The translations under genes were made by a program, and so were the position numbers. This document shows, piece by piece, positions 16,798 through 25,558 of a DNA stretch of 64,000 nt. The number at the start of each line of letters is the position of its first letter. The first letter of the stretch is position 1. The notes under the pieces were generated by a model. That model was not told the origin of the DNA. It saw only the letters and a program-made list of their open reading frames with translations, and made no database searches. Source of the DNA: Tropicimonas sp047971885 (GTDB lineage Bacteria; Pseudomonadota; Alphaproteobacteria; Rhodobacterales; Rhodobacteraceae); assembly GCF_047971885.1 (NCBI RefSeq), contig NZ_JBKEAE010000023.1, positions 8,004-72,003 on the forward strand, in the 5' to 3' direction.

Positions 16798-18228
16798 TTG
16801 AGCACCGCCGATCCCGCGCCCTTCCGTCCGTTCGCGACGCACATCGACCCCGACGCATCGCTCGCCGTCCTGCGCGGGGCGACCGACGGCGCCGACGACG
16901 GCGAGATTTTCCTCGAACGCCGGCGCTCCGAAGCGCTGGTTTTCGACGATGGCAGACTGAAAACGGCAAGCTACGACGCCTCGGAGGGATTCGGCCTGCG
17001 CGCGGTGCGCGGCGAAACCGCCGGCTACGGACATTCGACCGAGATCAGCGAAGCCGCGCTGAGACGCGCCGCCGAAACCGCCCGGCTTGCCGTCGGCGCG
17101 GGTGGCGGAACGCTTGCCGTTAGCCCACAGCCCACCAACCGGCGCCTTTACGGCGATGCCAACCCGATCGACGACGCGACCTTTGCGGTAAAGATCGAAA
17201 CCCTGCGCGCGATCGACGCCTTCGCGCGCGCGCTCGATCCGCGGGTGGTTCAGGTCTCGGCAACCCTCGCGGCCTCGATTCAGGAGGTGTCGATCCTGCG
17301 CCCCGATGGCACGCTGGTGGCCGACACACGCCCGATGAGCCGTCTCAACGTCAGCGTTATCGTCGAACAGGACGGGCGCCGCGAGCAGGGCGGCATGGGC
17401 GGCGGCGGGCGCACCGGGCTCGGCGGCCTCGTCGACCGCGGCCACTGGGAGGGGCTGACCCGCGAGGCGCTGCGCATCGCGCTGGTCAACCTTGCAGCCG
17501 AGCCAGCCCCGGCGGGGGTAATGGACGTGGTGCTCGGCCCGGGCTGGCCGGGCATACTGCTGCACGAGGCGATCGGCCACGGGCTTGAGGGAGACGCCAA
17601 CCGCAAGGGAAGTTCGGCCTTCGCCGGGCTGATGGGCCAGCAGATCGCGGCGCGGGGGGTGACGGTGCTCGACGACGGCACCCTGCCCGACCGGCGCGGT
17701 TCGATCACCGTCGACGACGAGGGCACGCCATCGGGGCGCAACGTGCTGATCGAGGACGGCATTCTCACCGGCTACATGCAGGACCGCCAGAACGCCCGCC
17801 TGATGGGAACAAGGCCGACCGGCAACGGCCGGCGCGAGAGCTTCGCCCATGCGCCGATGCCACGGATGACCAACACCTACATGCTGGGTGGCGAGGCCGA
17901 CCCGGCCGATATCGTCGCCGACCTGAAGGACGGGCTCTACGCCGTCGGCTTCGGTGGCGGGCAGGTGGACATCACCAACGGCAAGTTCGTCTTTTCCTGC
18001 ACCGAGGCCTACCGGGTCAGAAACGGCAAGATCGGCGCGCCGGTCCGGGGGGCGACGCTGATCGGCGACGGCGCCACCGCGCTGCGCCGCATCACCGCAA
18101 TCGGCAACGACATGGCGCTGGATCCCGGCATCGGCAATTGCGGCAAGGCAGGCCCGTGGGTGCCGGTGGGCGTGGGCCAGCCCACGCTCCGGATCGGCGG
18201 CCTGACGGTCGGCGGATCGGCCGCCTGA
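16798..18228 (+). CDS. tldD: Metalloprotease TldD
   Basis: A 476-aa TldD/PmbA-family zinc metallopeptidase that degrades unfolded peptides together with TldE. The metal motif HEAIGHGLEGD has HEAIGH at residues 256-261. The conserved DDGEIFLERRRSE start and GFGGGQVDITNGKFVFSC near the end are intact. I propose a TTG start at 16798: GGAG lies 8 nt upstream and the product then begins where homologues do, while the open frame continues back to 16621 over unrelated sequence. It diverges from ctaC across about 180 bp with an AT-rich core near 16722-16736. Confidence 0.9.
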   Translation: MSTADPAPFRPFATHIDPDASLAVLRGATDGADDGEIFLERRRSEALVFDDGRLKTASYDASEGFGLRAVRGETAGYGHSTEISEAALRRAAETARLAVGAGGGTLAVSPQPTNRRLYGDANPIDDATFAVKIETLRAIDAFARALDPRVVQVSATLAASIQEVSILRPDGTLVADTRPMSRLNVSVIVEQDGRREQGGMGGGGRTGLGGLVDRGHWEGLTREALRIALVNLAAEPAPAGVMDVVLGPGWPGILLHEAIGHGLEGDANRKGSSAFAGLMGQQIAARGVTVLDDGTLPDRRGSITVDDEGTPSGRNVLIEDGILTGYMQDRQNARLMGTRPTGNGRRESFAHAPMPRMTNTYMLGGEADPADIVADLKDGLYAVGFGGGQVDITNGKFVFSCTEAYRVRNGKIGAPVRGATLIGDGATALRRITAIGNDMALDPGIGNCGKAGPWVPVGVGQPTLRIGGLTVGGSAA

Positions 18229-18286
18229 CACTGCCCGCGCCACCGGAAACGGGCGAGCCGAATTATTTTCCGGGCGGAGCGTTTGA

Positions 18287-18303
18287 TTTACGGCCGATTA
18301 ACC
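18287..18303. promoter_or_regulatory. CtrA-like site upstream of dprA
   Basis: TTTA-N7-TTAACC, one mismatch from the alphaproteobacterial CtrA consensus TTAA-N7-TTAA, 47 bp before the dprA start. CtrA control of dprA is known in Rhodobacter capsulatus; here it is inferred from the motif only. Confidence 0.4.
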
Positions 18304-18349
18304 CTTTCTCCGTAGCGATTGTCTCAGCAAGAGACGGAGTGGTGCCGGT

Positions 18350-19522
18350 TTGGATTTGTTTTCTTCCCCACACCCCCTCGCACCACCCACCTCGGAAGGA
18401 GCAAAGCGGTCATGGCTTCGTCTCTTGCGCTCGCGCCGGGTCGGCACGGCGACGTTCCATCGGCTGATGGCCGAACACGATTCCAACGCCGAAGCGGCGC
18501 TCGACGCGCTTCCGCGCATCGCAGCTGCGGCCGGAATCGAGGATTACACCCCCTGTCCACCTGAAGTTGCCGAACGCGAGATGGCCGCCGGGCGCAGGGC
18601 GGGCGCAAGGCTGCTTTGCTTCGGCGCGCCCGGCTATCCCGTGGCGCTGGCCGACCTTGCCGATGCACCGCCGCTCCTTTGGGCAAGGGGCAACCCGGGG
18701 ATATCGGCGCACCCCGCCATCGCCCTCGTCGGGGCGCGTAACGCCTCCAGCCTCGGGCTGCGCATGGCCAGGGCATTGGCGGGCGGGCTTGGCAGGGCGG
18801 AGTTCGCCGTTGTCTCGGGCCTCGCGCGCGGTATCGACACGGCAGCACACGAGGCGGCGCTCGACAGCGGAACCATCGCGGTGGTCGCGGGCGGCGTGGA
18901 TGTGATCTATCCGCGCGAGAATGCAAAACTGACAGGGTATATCGCGGAACGCGGGTTGATCCTGTCGGAAATGCCGCCGGGCCTGCAACCGCAGGCGCGC
19001 CATTTCCCGCGCCGCAACCGGCTGATTTCGGGGCTGGCGCGGGCGGTTGTGGTGGTCGAGGCGGCGGTGCGTTCCGGCAGCCTGATCACCGCGCGCGACG
19101 CGCTCGATCAGGGGCGCGAGGTGATGGCGGTTCCCGGCCACCCGTTCGACGCGCGCGCCGCCGGCTGCAATCTGCTTCTCCGCGACGGGGCAACCCTTGT
19201 GCGCGGGGCGGAAGATATCATTGCCGCCCTCGGCCCCGCATCAACCCCCGCCAGCGGGCGAAATGCTCCGCGCAACGCGGCGCCCACGCAACAGAAGCCG
19301 GGCATGCCTGCGGCCAGCGCACCGAAGCCTGCGGCGAGCGGCGAACCGGCTCCGTTGCGCAGCCGCATCCTGAGCCTTCTGGGCCCCGCGCCGGTGGCGG
19401 AAGACCAGCTTCTGCGCGATCTGGCGCTGCCCGGTCAACGGGTCGCCGAGGCATTGCTGGCACTCGAACTCGATGGAGCCATCGTCCGCCAGCCCGGCGG
19501 AATGCTCGCCCGCACCGGTTGA
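18350..19522 (+). CDS. dprA: DNA-processing protein DprA
   Basis: A 390-aa cytoplasmic protein that loads RecA on incoming single-stranded DNA during transformation or gene-transfer-agent uptake. The Rossmann-like core shows ALVGARNAS, VVSGLARGIDTAAH, GGVDVIYPREN, HFPRRNRLISGLA and SGSLITARDALDQGREV. A Pro/Ala linker (about 285-330) leads to a winged-helix domain at the C-terminus. The start is TTG at 18350, matching family members that begin MD-F-S. A GGAG lies 10 nt upstream, and no better start exists before the conserved WLRLLRSRRVG. Confidence 0.92.
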   Translation: MDLFSSPHPLAPPTSEGAKRSWLRLLRSRRVGTATFHRLMAEHDSNAEAALDALPRIAAAAGIEDYTPCPPEVAEREMAAGRRAGARLLCFGAPGYPVALADLADAPPLLWARGNPGISAHPAIALVGARNASSLGLRMARALAGGLGRAEFAVVSGLARGIDTAAHEAALDSGTIAVVAGGVDVIYPRENAKLTGYIAERGLILSEMPPGLQPQARHFPRRNRLISGLARAVVVVEAAVRSGSLITARDALDQGREVMAVPGHPFDARAAGCNLLLRDGATLVRGAEDIIAALGPASTPASGRNAPRNAAPTQQKPGMPAASAPKPAASGEPAPLRSRILSLLGPAPVAEDQLLRDLALPGQRVAEALLALELDGAIVRQPGGMLARTG

Positions 19523-19643
19523 GAGGCGTGGAACCGGGGCGCCATCGCTTCTCCGGATTCGCCGCGCCGCCGCATTGACAAGCCCGGAACGGGACCACAT
19601 GTTCCGCCGGCAATTCCGCAAAGTTGCCTCGAAAAGGGTCCCA

Positions 19644-22241
19644 ATGCCGGTCGTCGTCGTCGAATCTCCTGCCAAGGCCAAGACAATAAACAAGTATCTC
19701 GGAGACGATTATACCGTTCTGGCGTCCTACGGCCATGTTCGCGACCTGCCGGCAAAGAACGGTTCGGTCGATCCCGATCATGATTTCGAGATGACCTGGG
19801 AGGTTTCGCCCGACTCGAAAAAGCACGTCAAGGCCATCGCCGAGGCCCTGCAGGACGACAACGCGCTGATTCTCGCCACCGACCCCGACCGCGAGGGCGA
19901 GGCGATCAGCTGGCATCTGGAAGAGACGCTGCGAAAGCGCCGCGCCATCCGCAAGGATACACCGGTCAGCCGGGTCGTGTTCAACGCCATCACCAGATCG
20001 GCGGTAACCGAGGCGATGAAGAACCCGCGCAGCGTGGACCGGCCGCTGGTCGATGCCTATCTGGCGCGGCGGGCGCTCGACTACCTCGTCGGCTTCAACC
20101 TGTCGCCGGTTTTATGGCGCAAGCTGCCCGGCGCGCGGTCGGCCGGGCGGGTACAATCGGTCTGCCTGCGGCTGATCGTCGAACGCGAGATGGAGATCGA
20201 GGCCTTCAGGCCGCAGGAATACTGGACGGTGAAGGCGGTTCTCGAAACGCCGCGCGGCCAGACCTACGAGGCGCGGCTGACCCTGCTCGCCGGCAGGAAG
20301 CTCGACAAGTTCAGCATCGCCAACGAGACGGCGGCCGAAATGGCGGTTCAGGCGATCCGCTCGCGCGATCTGACGGTCGGCGCGGTCGAGGCGAAACCGG
20401 CCGGCCGCAACCCGTCGCCGCCTTTCATGACCTCGACCCTGCAACAGGAGGCGAGCCGCAAGTTCGGCTTCGGCGCGCGCGCCACCATGAGCGCCGCCCA
20501 GCGGCTATACGAGGCCGGGCTCATCACCTACATGCGGACCGACGGCATCGACATGGCGCCCGAGGCGGTGATGGCCGCGCGCGACGCGATCCGGGACCGG
20601 TATGGCGACGAATACGTCCCCGCCTCGCCCCGGATGTACAGGAACAAGGCCAAGAACGCGCAGGAAGCGCACGAGTGCATCCGCCCCACCGACATGACGC
20701 GCGATGCCGCACACCTGCGCATCGGCGATGCGGACCAGCGCAAGCTTTACGATCTGATCTGGAAGCGGACGCTGGCCAGCCAGATGGCGGCCGCCCGGCT
20801 GGAACGGACCACGGTGGATATCGCAAGCGCCGACGGTCAGGTTGGCCTGCGCGCCACCGGACAGGTCGTGCTGTTCGACGGCTTCATGAAGGTCTACGAG
20901 GAGGGGCGCGACGACGTTCCGGGCGAGGACGAGGACGGCAACCGGCTGCCGGCGATCATGCAGGGCGAGCCGGCCGGTAAGCGCCAGGTCGCGCCCGAGC
21001 AGCATTTCACCCAGCCGCCGCCGCGCTATACCGAGGCGACGCTGGTGAAGCGGATGGAGGAGCTCGGCATAGGCCGGCCGTCGACCTATGCCTCGATCGT
21101 CACGACGATCCAGGACCGCGGCTATGTGCGGAAGGAAAAGAACCGGCTGATCCCCGAGGACAAGGGGCGGCTGGTGACCGCGTTCCTGATGAACTATTTC
21201 CGCAAATACATCGGGTACGATTTTACCGCCGGCCTGGAAGAGGAACTCGACGAGATTTCGGCCGGCGATCTCGATTACAAGCTGGTCCTTTCGCAGTTCT
21301 GGCGCGATTTCTCGGCGGCGGTGGACGAAACCTCGGAACTGCGCATCACCGACGTGCTCGACAAGATCAACGAGGTACTGGAGCCGCATCTCTTCCCGCC
21401 GACGGCCGACGGGTCGGATCCGCGCCTGTGCCCGAACTGCGGCGCGGGGCGGCTTTCGATGCGCACCGCGCGGTCGGGCGGGGCGTTCATCGGCTGCTCG
21501 AACTATCCCGAATGCCGCTACACCCGCCCCTTCGGCCCGCCGGGCACCGAACAATCGGGCATCGGCCCCGACGGCAGGCTGCTGGGTCACGACAGGGGCG
21601 ATGCGATCACCCTGCGCGACGGTCGTTACGGCCCCTATGTCCAGCGCGGCGAACCAACCGAGGAGGCGCCAAAGCCGCCACGCGCCAGCCTGCCAAGGGG
21701 ATGGGCGGCCGAGGACATGGATCTGGAAAGAGCGCTGACGCTGCTCAACCTTCCGCGCGAGATCGGCCCGCACCCCGAAGACGGCGAGACGATCGAGGCC
21801 GCGATCGGCCGCTTCGGGCCCTACGTGCGGCACGGCAAGGTCTATGCCAACCTGCCCGATGTGAACGAGGTATTCACCATCGGCATGAACCGCGCCGTCG
21901 AACTGCTTGCCCAGAAGGCGGCACGTGGCGGTCGGGGCGCGGCGGCCAAGCCGCTGAAGGAACTGGGCGAACATCCCGGCGAGGGCGGCCCGGTCAATAT
22001 CATGGAGGGTCGCTACGGACCCTACGTGAAATGGGGCAGGATCAATGCCACCCTGCCCCGGGACACGGACCCGCAATCGGTGACGATGGAGCAGGCGCTG
22101 GACCTGATCGCCGAGAAGGCGGCGAAGAAGGGCGGCCGGAAGAAAACCGCAGCCGCCGGAACGACCGGCAAGGCAGCGACCGCGAAAGCGACCGCCAGAC
22201 CGAAGAAAAAGACCGCCCCCCGCAAGAAGAAGGCAGGCTGA
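19644..22241 (+). CDS. topA: DNA topoisomerase I
   Basis: An 865-aa type IA topoisomerase that relaxes negative supercoils. It opens with the TOPRIM strand VVVESPAKAKTINKYLG, and has DPDREGEAISWHL with the metal Asp residues. The active-site tyrosine is Tyr296 in GLITYMRTDG. A four-cysteine zinc motif (CPNCG...CSNYPEC) lies near residue 595, followed by several basic repeats and a Lys/Ala-rich tail common in alphaproteobacteria. I chose the ATG at 19644, where the TOPRIM domain begins and AGGG precedes; an upstream ATG at 19599 would add 15 basic residues. Confidence 0.95.
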   Translation: MPVVVVESPAKAKTINKYLGDDYTVLASYGHVRDLPAKNGSVDPDHDFEMTWEVSPDSKKHVKAIAEALQDDNALILATDPDREGEAISWHLEETLRKRRAIRKDTPVSRVVFNAITRSAVTEAMKNPRSVDRPLVDAYLARRALDYLVGFNLSPVLWRKLPGARSAGRVQSVCLRLIVEREMEIEAFRPQEYWTVKAVLETPRGQTYEARLTLLAGRKLDKFSIANETAAEMAVQAIRSRDLTVGAVEAKPAGRNPSPPFMTSTLQQEASRKFGFGARATMSAAQRLYEAGLITYMRTDGIDMAPEAVMAARDAIRDRYGDEYVPASPRMYRNKAKNAQEAHECIRPTDMTRDAAHLRIGDADQRKLYDLIWKRTLASQMAAARLERTTVDIASADGQVGLRATGQVVLFDGFMKVYEEGRDDVPGEDEDGNRLPAIMQGEPAGKRQVAPEQHFTQPPPRYTEATLVKRMEELGIGRPSTYASIVTTIQDRGYVRKEKNRLIPEDKGRLVTAFLMNYFRKYIGYDFTAGLEEELDEISAGDLDYKLVLSQFWRDFSAAVDETSELRITDVLDKINEVLEPHLFPPTADGSDPRLCPNCGAGRLSMRTARSGGAFIGCSNYPECRYTRPFGPPGTEQSGIGPDGRLLGHDRGDAITLRDGRYGPYVQRGEPTEEAPKPPRASLPRGWAAEDMDLERALTLLNLPREIGPHPEDGETIEAAIGRFGPYVRHGKVYANLPDVNEVFTIGMNRAVELLAQKAARGGRGAAAKPLKELGEHPGEGGPVNIMEGRYGPYVKWGRINATLPRDTDPQSVTMEQALDLIAEKAAKKGGRKKTAAAGTTGKAATAKATARPKKKTAPRKKKAG

Positions 22242-22296
22242 GCCGCTGCAGGTTGCGGCATTTCACGATCGATACGCGCCGCGTCGCAGCATTCGT

Positions 22297-22325
22297 TTGA
22301 CACGCGTCCTCCCAGTCGGCACAAA
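22297..22325 (+). promoter_or_regulatory. Possible sigma-70 promoter of the sco genes
   Basis: TTGACA at 22297-22302 and CACAAA at 22320-22325 with 17-bp spacing. The -35 is perfect and the -10 weak. It lies in the 115-bp gap between topA and scoA. Confidence 0.35.
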
Positions 22326-22356
22326 CCTGCTTCAAAGGGTCAACGGGAGGTTCTCG

Positions 22357-23061
22357 ATGAACAAGGTTTACGACAACGCCGCAGAGGCGCTGAACGGGTT
22401 GCTGCATGACGGCATGCTGATCGCCGCCGGGGGCTTTGGCCTCTGCGGCATTCCGGAGCTTCTGATAGACGCGATCGTCGACAGCGGGGTCCGGGAACTG
22501 ACGGTTGCGTCGAACAACTGCGGGGTGGATGGTTTCGGCCTGGGCAAACTGCTCGACACCAAGCAGATCGGCAAGATGATGTCGTCCTATGTCGGCGAAA
22601 ATGCCGAGTTCATGCGCCAGTACCTCTCGGGCGAGCTTGAACTGGAGTTCAACCCGCAGGGAACGCTGGCCGAGCGCATGCGCGCCGGCGGTTGCGGCAT
22701 CCCCGGCTTCTACACCAAAACCGGTGTCGGCACCGTCGTCGCCGAGGGCAAGGAGCACAAGGAATTCGACGGCGAGACCTATGTGCTCGAACGCGGCATC
22801 TTCGCCGATCTGTCGATCGTCAAGGCGTGGAAGGCCGACCCGACCGGCAACCTCGTCTTCCGCAAGACGGCCCGCAACTTCAATCCGCCGGCGGCGATGT
22901 GCGGGCGTGTCTGCGTGGTCGAGGTGGAAGAGATCGTGCCGACCGGCACGCTCGACCCCGATCACATCCACCTGCCCGGCATCTATGTCCACCGCCTGAT
23001 TCAGGGCGAACACGAAAAGCGCATCGAGCAGCGCACCACCCGCAAGAGGGAAGCGGTCTGA
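22357..23061 (+). CDS. scoA: 3-oxoacid CoA-transferase subunit A
   Basis: A 234-aa alpha subunit of a succinyl-CoA:3-ketoacid CoA-transferase, which activates acetoacetate in ketone-body or polyhydroxybutyrate catabolism. GGFGLCGIPE (residues 25-34) is the CoA-binding signature, followed by VASNNCGVDGFGLG, GAGG-like loops, and NLVFRKTARNFNP. Length equals that of known ScoA proteins. A GGGAGG site precedes the ATG at 22357. The partner scoB lies 288 bp downstream with a small gene between. Confidence 0.93.
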   Translation: MNKVYDNAAEALNGLLHDGMLIAAGGFGLCGIPELLIDAIVDSGVRELTVASNNCGVDGFGLGKLLDTKQIGKMMSSYVGENAEFMRQYLSGELELEFNPQGTLAERMRAGGCGIPGFYTKTGVGTVVAEGKEHKEFDGETYVLERGIFADLSIVKAWKADPTGNLVFRKTARNFNPPAAMCGRVCVVEVEEIVPTGTLDPDHIHLPGIYVHRLIQGEHEKRIEQRTTRKREAV

Positions 23062-23348
23062 TGTTTTCCGACGATGACGACATGACTGCAGGGGAAACCG
23101 CGGTTTCCTATACCGATGAATTCCTCGATGCCGCGGTGACCAGGCTCGACGCGACCTTCGGCGAAGGCTATGCGAAGGCCAATCCGGTGCTCGTCGCGGG
23201 CTACATTCAGGCCTGCGCCAGCAATCTCGGCGCCTTCATGACAGCCGCTGCCTCGGTTCCTCAGGACGGGCTTGCGGACATGTTCGCCGCCGCGCTCGAA
23301 GAGATGGACGACGAGATGCCCGCCCCCAAACCCAAGCGGAGGAAATGA
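23061..23348 (+). CDS. Uncharacterised 95-aa protein between scoA and scoB
   Basis: An acidic 95-aa protein. The first 14 residues are Asp-rich, the centre (about 18-72) looks helical (DEFLDAAVTRLDATFGEGYA, AGYIQACASNLGAFM), and the end is Pro/Lys-rich (APKPKRRK). It has no signal peptide or membrane helix. The ATG overlaps the scoA stop by one base, and one base separates its stop from the scoB start, so it is a translated part of the operon. I do not recognise a family with a known function; a helper or regulator of the CoA-transferase or its ketone-body pathway is only a guess from position. Confidence 0.75.
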   Translation: MFSDDDDMTAGETAVSYTDEFLDAAVTRLDATFGEGYAKANPVLVAGYIQACASNLGAFMTAAASVPQDGLADMFAAALEEMDDEMPAPKPKRRK

Positions 23349-23349
23349 C

Positions 23350-23976
23350 ATGCCCTGGGATCGTAACGAGATGGCCGCGCGGGCAGCGCGGGAACTGGAA
23401 GACGGGATGTATGTAAACCTCGGCATCGGCATCCCGACGCTGGTGGCCAACTACATTCCCGAGGATGTCGAGGTGACGCTGCAATCGGAGAACGGCATGC
23501 TGGGCATGGGCCCCTTCCCCTACGAGGGCGAGGAGGATGCCGACCTGATCAACGCCGGCAAGCAGACGATCACCGAACTGCCGCAGACGGCCTATTTCGA
23601 TTCTGCCACCAGCTTCGGCATGATCCGCGGCGGCAAGATCGCCATGGCGATCCTCGGCGCGATGGAGGTGTCCGAGCACGGCGATCTGGCAAACTGGATG
23701 ATACCCGGCAAGCTGGTCAAGGGCATGGGCGGCGCGATGGATCTGGTGGCCGGTGTCGGCAGGGTTGTGGTGGTGATGGACCACACCAACAAGAAGGGCG
23801 AATCGAAGGTACTGAAAAAATGCACCCTGCCGCTCACCGGGCAGGGGGTGGTCGACCGGATCATCACCAACCTGGGCGTGCTGGATGTGACCCACAAGGG
23901 CCTGCATGTTCAGGAACTCGCCCCCGGCGTCACGCGCGAGGAAATTGTCGCCGCCACCGAAGCGGCGATCGTATAG
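23350..23976 (+). CDS. scoB: 3-oxoacid CoA-transferase subunit B
   Basis: A 208-aa beta subunit forming the active site with ScoA. NLGIGIPT (residues 23-30) and the catalytic glutamate in QSENGMLGMGP (Glu47), which carries the covalent glutamyl-CoA intermediate, are both present. GGAMDLVAG and the C-terminal ITNLGVLDVT are typical. Its start is in the arrangement ATGACATG, immediately after the small gene. Confidence 0.94.
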   Translation: MPWDRNEMAARAARELEDGMYVNLGIGIPTLVANYIPEDVEVTLQSENGMLGMGPFPYEGEEDADLINAGKQTITELPQTAYFDSATSFGMIRGGKIAMAILGAMEVSEHGDLANWMIPGKLVKGMGGAMDLVAGVGRVVVVMDHTNKKGESKVLKKCTLPLTGQGVVDRIITNLGVLDVTHKGLHVQELAPGVTREEIVAATEAAIV

Positions 23977-24003
23977 GACCAGTATCAACAAGACGGGTGC
24001 CGG

Positions 24004-24294
24004 ATGACCACTTTCCAGATTCTTCGCGAACAGGGCGAAACACGGGGCCGTTACGTTCTTACACGGGACGGGCTCGAGGCCGAACTGACCTATACGATCG
24101 TCAACCCAGGCCTCATCATCGCCGATCATACCGGCGTTCCCGAAGCGCTGCGCGGCCATGGCGAGGGGCTGGCGCTGGTCACCCGGCTGGTCGAGGACGC
24201 CCGCACCGACGGCGTGAAGATCGTGCCGCTCTGCCCCTTCGTCAATGCGCAGCGGATGCGGCACCCGGATTGGGCCGACGCGTTCGTCTCCTGA
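24004..24294 (+). CDS. Small GNAT-like acetyltransferase (COG2388/YjdJ type)
   Basis: A 96-aa protein of the minimal acetyltransferase-like family typified by E. coli YjdJ. The acetyl-CoA-binding segment is ADHTGVPEALRGHGEGLALV, followed by VPLCPFVNAQ and a short C-terminal helix. Substrate unknown. It is 27 bp after scoB on the same strand and may share its transcript. It converges on the lytic transglycosylase gene. Confidence 0.8.
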   Translation: MTTFQILREQGETRGRYVLTRDGLEAELTYTIVNPGLIIADHTGVPEALRGHGEGLALVTRLVEDARTDGVKIVPLCPFVNAQRMRHPDWADAFVS

Positions 24295-24307
24295 ACGGGA
24301 GCGGTCC

Positions 24308-24332
24308 GGCGGCGGGCGCGCCGGCCGCCGCC
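24308..24332. terminator. GC-rich hairpin between convergent genes
   Basis: Arms GGCGGCGG and CCGCCGCC around a 9-nt loop in the 42-bp gap between converging genes. There is no T-tract, so its role as terminator is only suggested by place. Confidence 0.3.
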
Positions 24333-24336
24333 CGCC

Positions 24337-25254
24337 CTATCGGGTGACCCGCGCCGCGCTCTGCACCCCGCGCCGGAACACGCAGCCGTCCGAAACCAGT
24401 TGCGGCGGCGTCAGGCACAGCCCTTTGGCCACGCTCCACGCGGCCACGACCTTGGGCACATAATCGCGGGTTTCGGCATAGGGCGGTACGCCGCCATGGG
24501 TTTTCACCGCGTTTTCCCCGGCGTTATAGGCGGCCAGTGCCAGCACCGGGTCACGACCGAAATGATCGAGCAGCCAGTCGAGATAGGCGACACCTCCGCG
24601 AATATTCTCGGCCGGGTCGGTCCGGTCGGACACGCCGAAACGTCTGGCGGTGGCCGGCATCAGTTGCATCAGGCCGGCCGCCCCCGCCGGGCTGACCGCC
24701 GCCCGGTTACCCGAGCTTTCGATGCCGATGACGGCAAGTACCAGCGCAGGCGAAACCCCGGTGCCGACCGTTGCCTTCAGAATCTCGGCCCCGTATTCGT
24801 CTGCCACCGCCTGCATCGCGGCAAGGCGCGGCGAGCCGACGCTTGCGCCACCCGGCCCCCGGGACAGGGCGGCAACGGCTGCCTCCATTCGCCCCGATCC
24901 GCTCTGCGCAATATCCGGCGACAGCACCTCCCAATACCAGGCATAGGCGGATTTCACGCTGCCCCCGACCGTATCGGGGCCGTTGCCCGCACGCGTAGCC
25001 TCCGCACCGGGCCGCGCCGAAAAGGGCACTTCGGGCTTTTCCGGAACCGCCGGATTCACCGCCAGAAGCCGTGCCTGTTCCGCCGGGTCGATCTGTACCA
25101 GAATGCGCCGCACACCCGTCGCCGGTGCGGCCACCTTTACACGGCGAAAGGTGAAATCCCGTTCGCCGGCGCCCGTTCCCTCGGCATCGGCAGCAGCCGC
25201 CGCCATCCCTACCATCAGGATCACCCACGCGATGTTCCGCATGGTTCCGCCCAT
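24337..25254 (-). CDS. Lytic transglycosylase, SLT domain
   Basis: A 305-aa exported peptidoglycan lyase. The signal peptide covers about residues 5-24 (ILMVGMAAAAADA). The SLT domain occupies roughly 170-280: catalytic Glu in VIGIESSGN, then AGAAGLMQLMPATA, NIRGGVAYLDWLLDHFG and LALAAYNAGENAV, the classic family-1 motif set. Such enzymes cleave the glycan strand and often open the wall for large envelope machines. The next locus encodes a Tad pilus, transcribed away from it, so a role in pilus passage is possible but unproven. The ATG at 25254 has GAGG 8 nt upstream; a second ATG four codons later is an alternative. Confidence 0.9.
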   Translation of the reverse strand: MGGTMRNIAWVILMVGMAAAAADAEGTGAGERDFTFRRVKVAAPATGVRRILVQIDPAEQARLLAVNPAVPEKPEVPFSARPGAEATRAGNGPDTVGGSVKSAYAWYWEVLSPDIAQSGSGRMEAAVAALSRGPGGASVGSPRLAAMQAVADEYGAEILKATVGTGVSPALVLAVIGIESSGNRAAVSPAGAAGLMQLMPATARRFGVSDRTDPAENIRGGVAYLDWLLDHFGRDPVLALAAYNAGENAVKTHGGVPPYAETRDYVPKVVAAWSVAKGLCLTPPQLVSDGCVFRRGVQSAARVTR

Positions 25255-25384
25255 CTGTTCCGCCTCAATTCATTGTCGCACCCGAGCAGGCACATTTTTT
25301 TCGGCGCATTTTCCTCCCGCACAGACAGACAGGCCACATTGCCGCCTGAAAACACGCCGTTTCCCCGAGACGACATTGAAATCG

Positions 25385-25399
25385 TTAACTTATCCTGAA
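25385..25399. promoter_or_regulatory. CtrA-like site upstream of Flp pilin
   Basis: TTAA-N7-TGAA, one mismatch from TTAA-N7-TTAA, 160 bp before the pilin start. In Caulobacter the pilin promoter is activated by CtrA; here the claim rests on motif and position. Confidence 0.4.
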
Positions 25400-25481
25400 C
25401 ACCGCCGGGCGCCCCCGCTGCAAAAAACCCGATCGCAGTCAAAGTCCTGCCGCAAACGGCGGGCTTACTACACCATGTCAG

Positions 25482-25519
25482 GCCGCTGCGGTACGGGAAA
25501 TCGACCGCACCGCAGCGGC
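25482..25519 (+). repeat. Inverted repeat in the pilin leader
   Basis: Perfect 11-bp arms GCCGCTGCGGT and ACCGCAGCGGC around a 16-nt loop, ending 39 bp before the pilin ATG. It could form a stable hairpin in the 5' leader. No T-tract follows, so an mRNA-stabilising element is more likely than a terminator. Confidence 0.5.
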
Positions 25520-25558
25520 AAGGGCAGATGAAACACAAGCTCCGCAGGAGGAACCATC

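Larger units (their letters stand above)
25255..25558. other. Intergenic region upstream of the Flp pilin gene
   Basis: 304 bases between the divergent transglycosylase and pilin genes. It is AT-richer than its surroundings around 25285-25400. It contains a CtrA-like site (25385) and an 11-bp inverted repeat just before the pilin ribosome site (25482). No coding frame is credible. Confidence 0.6.

Noticed and set aside
20505..22076. Minus-strand open frame of about 520 codons
   Set aside because: Antisense to topA; no motif of its own.
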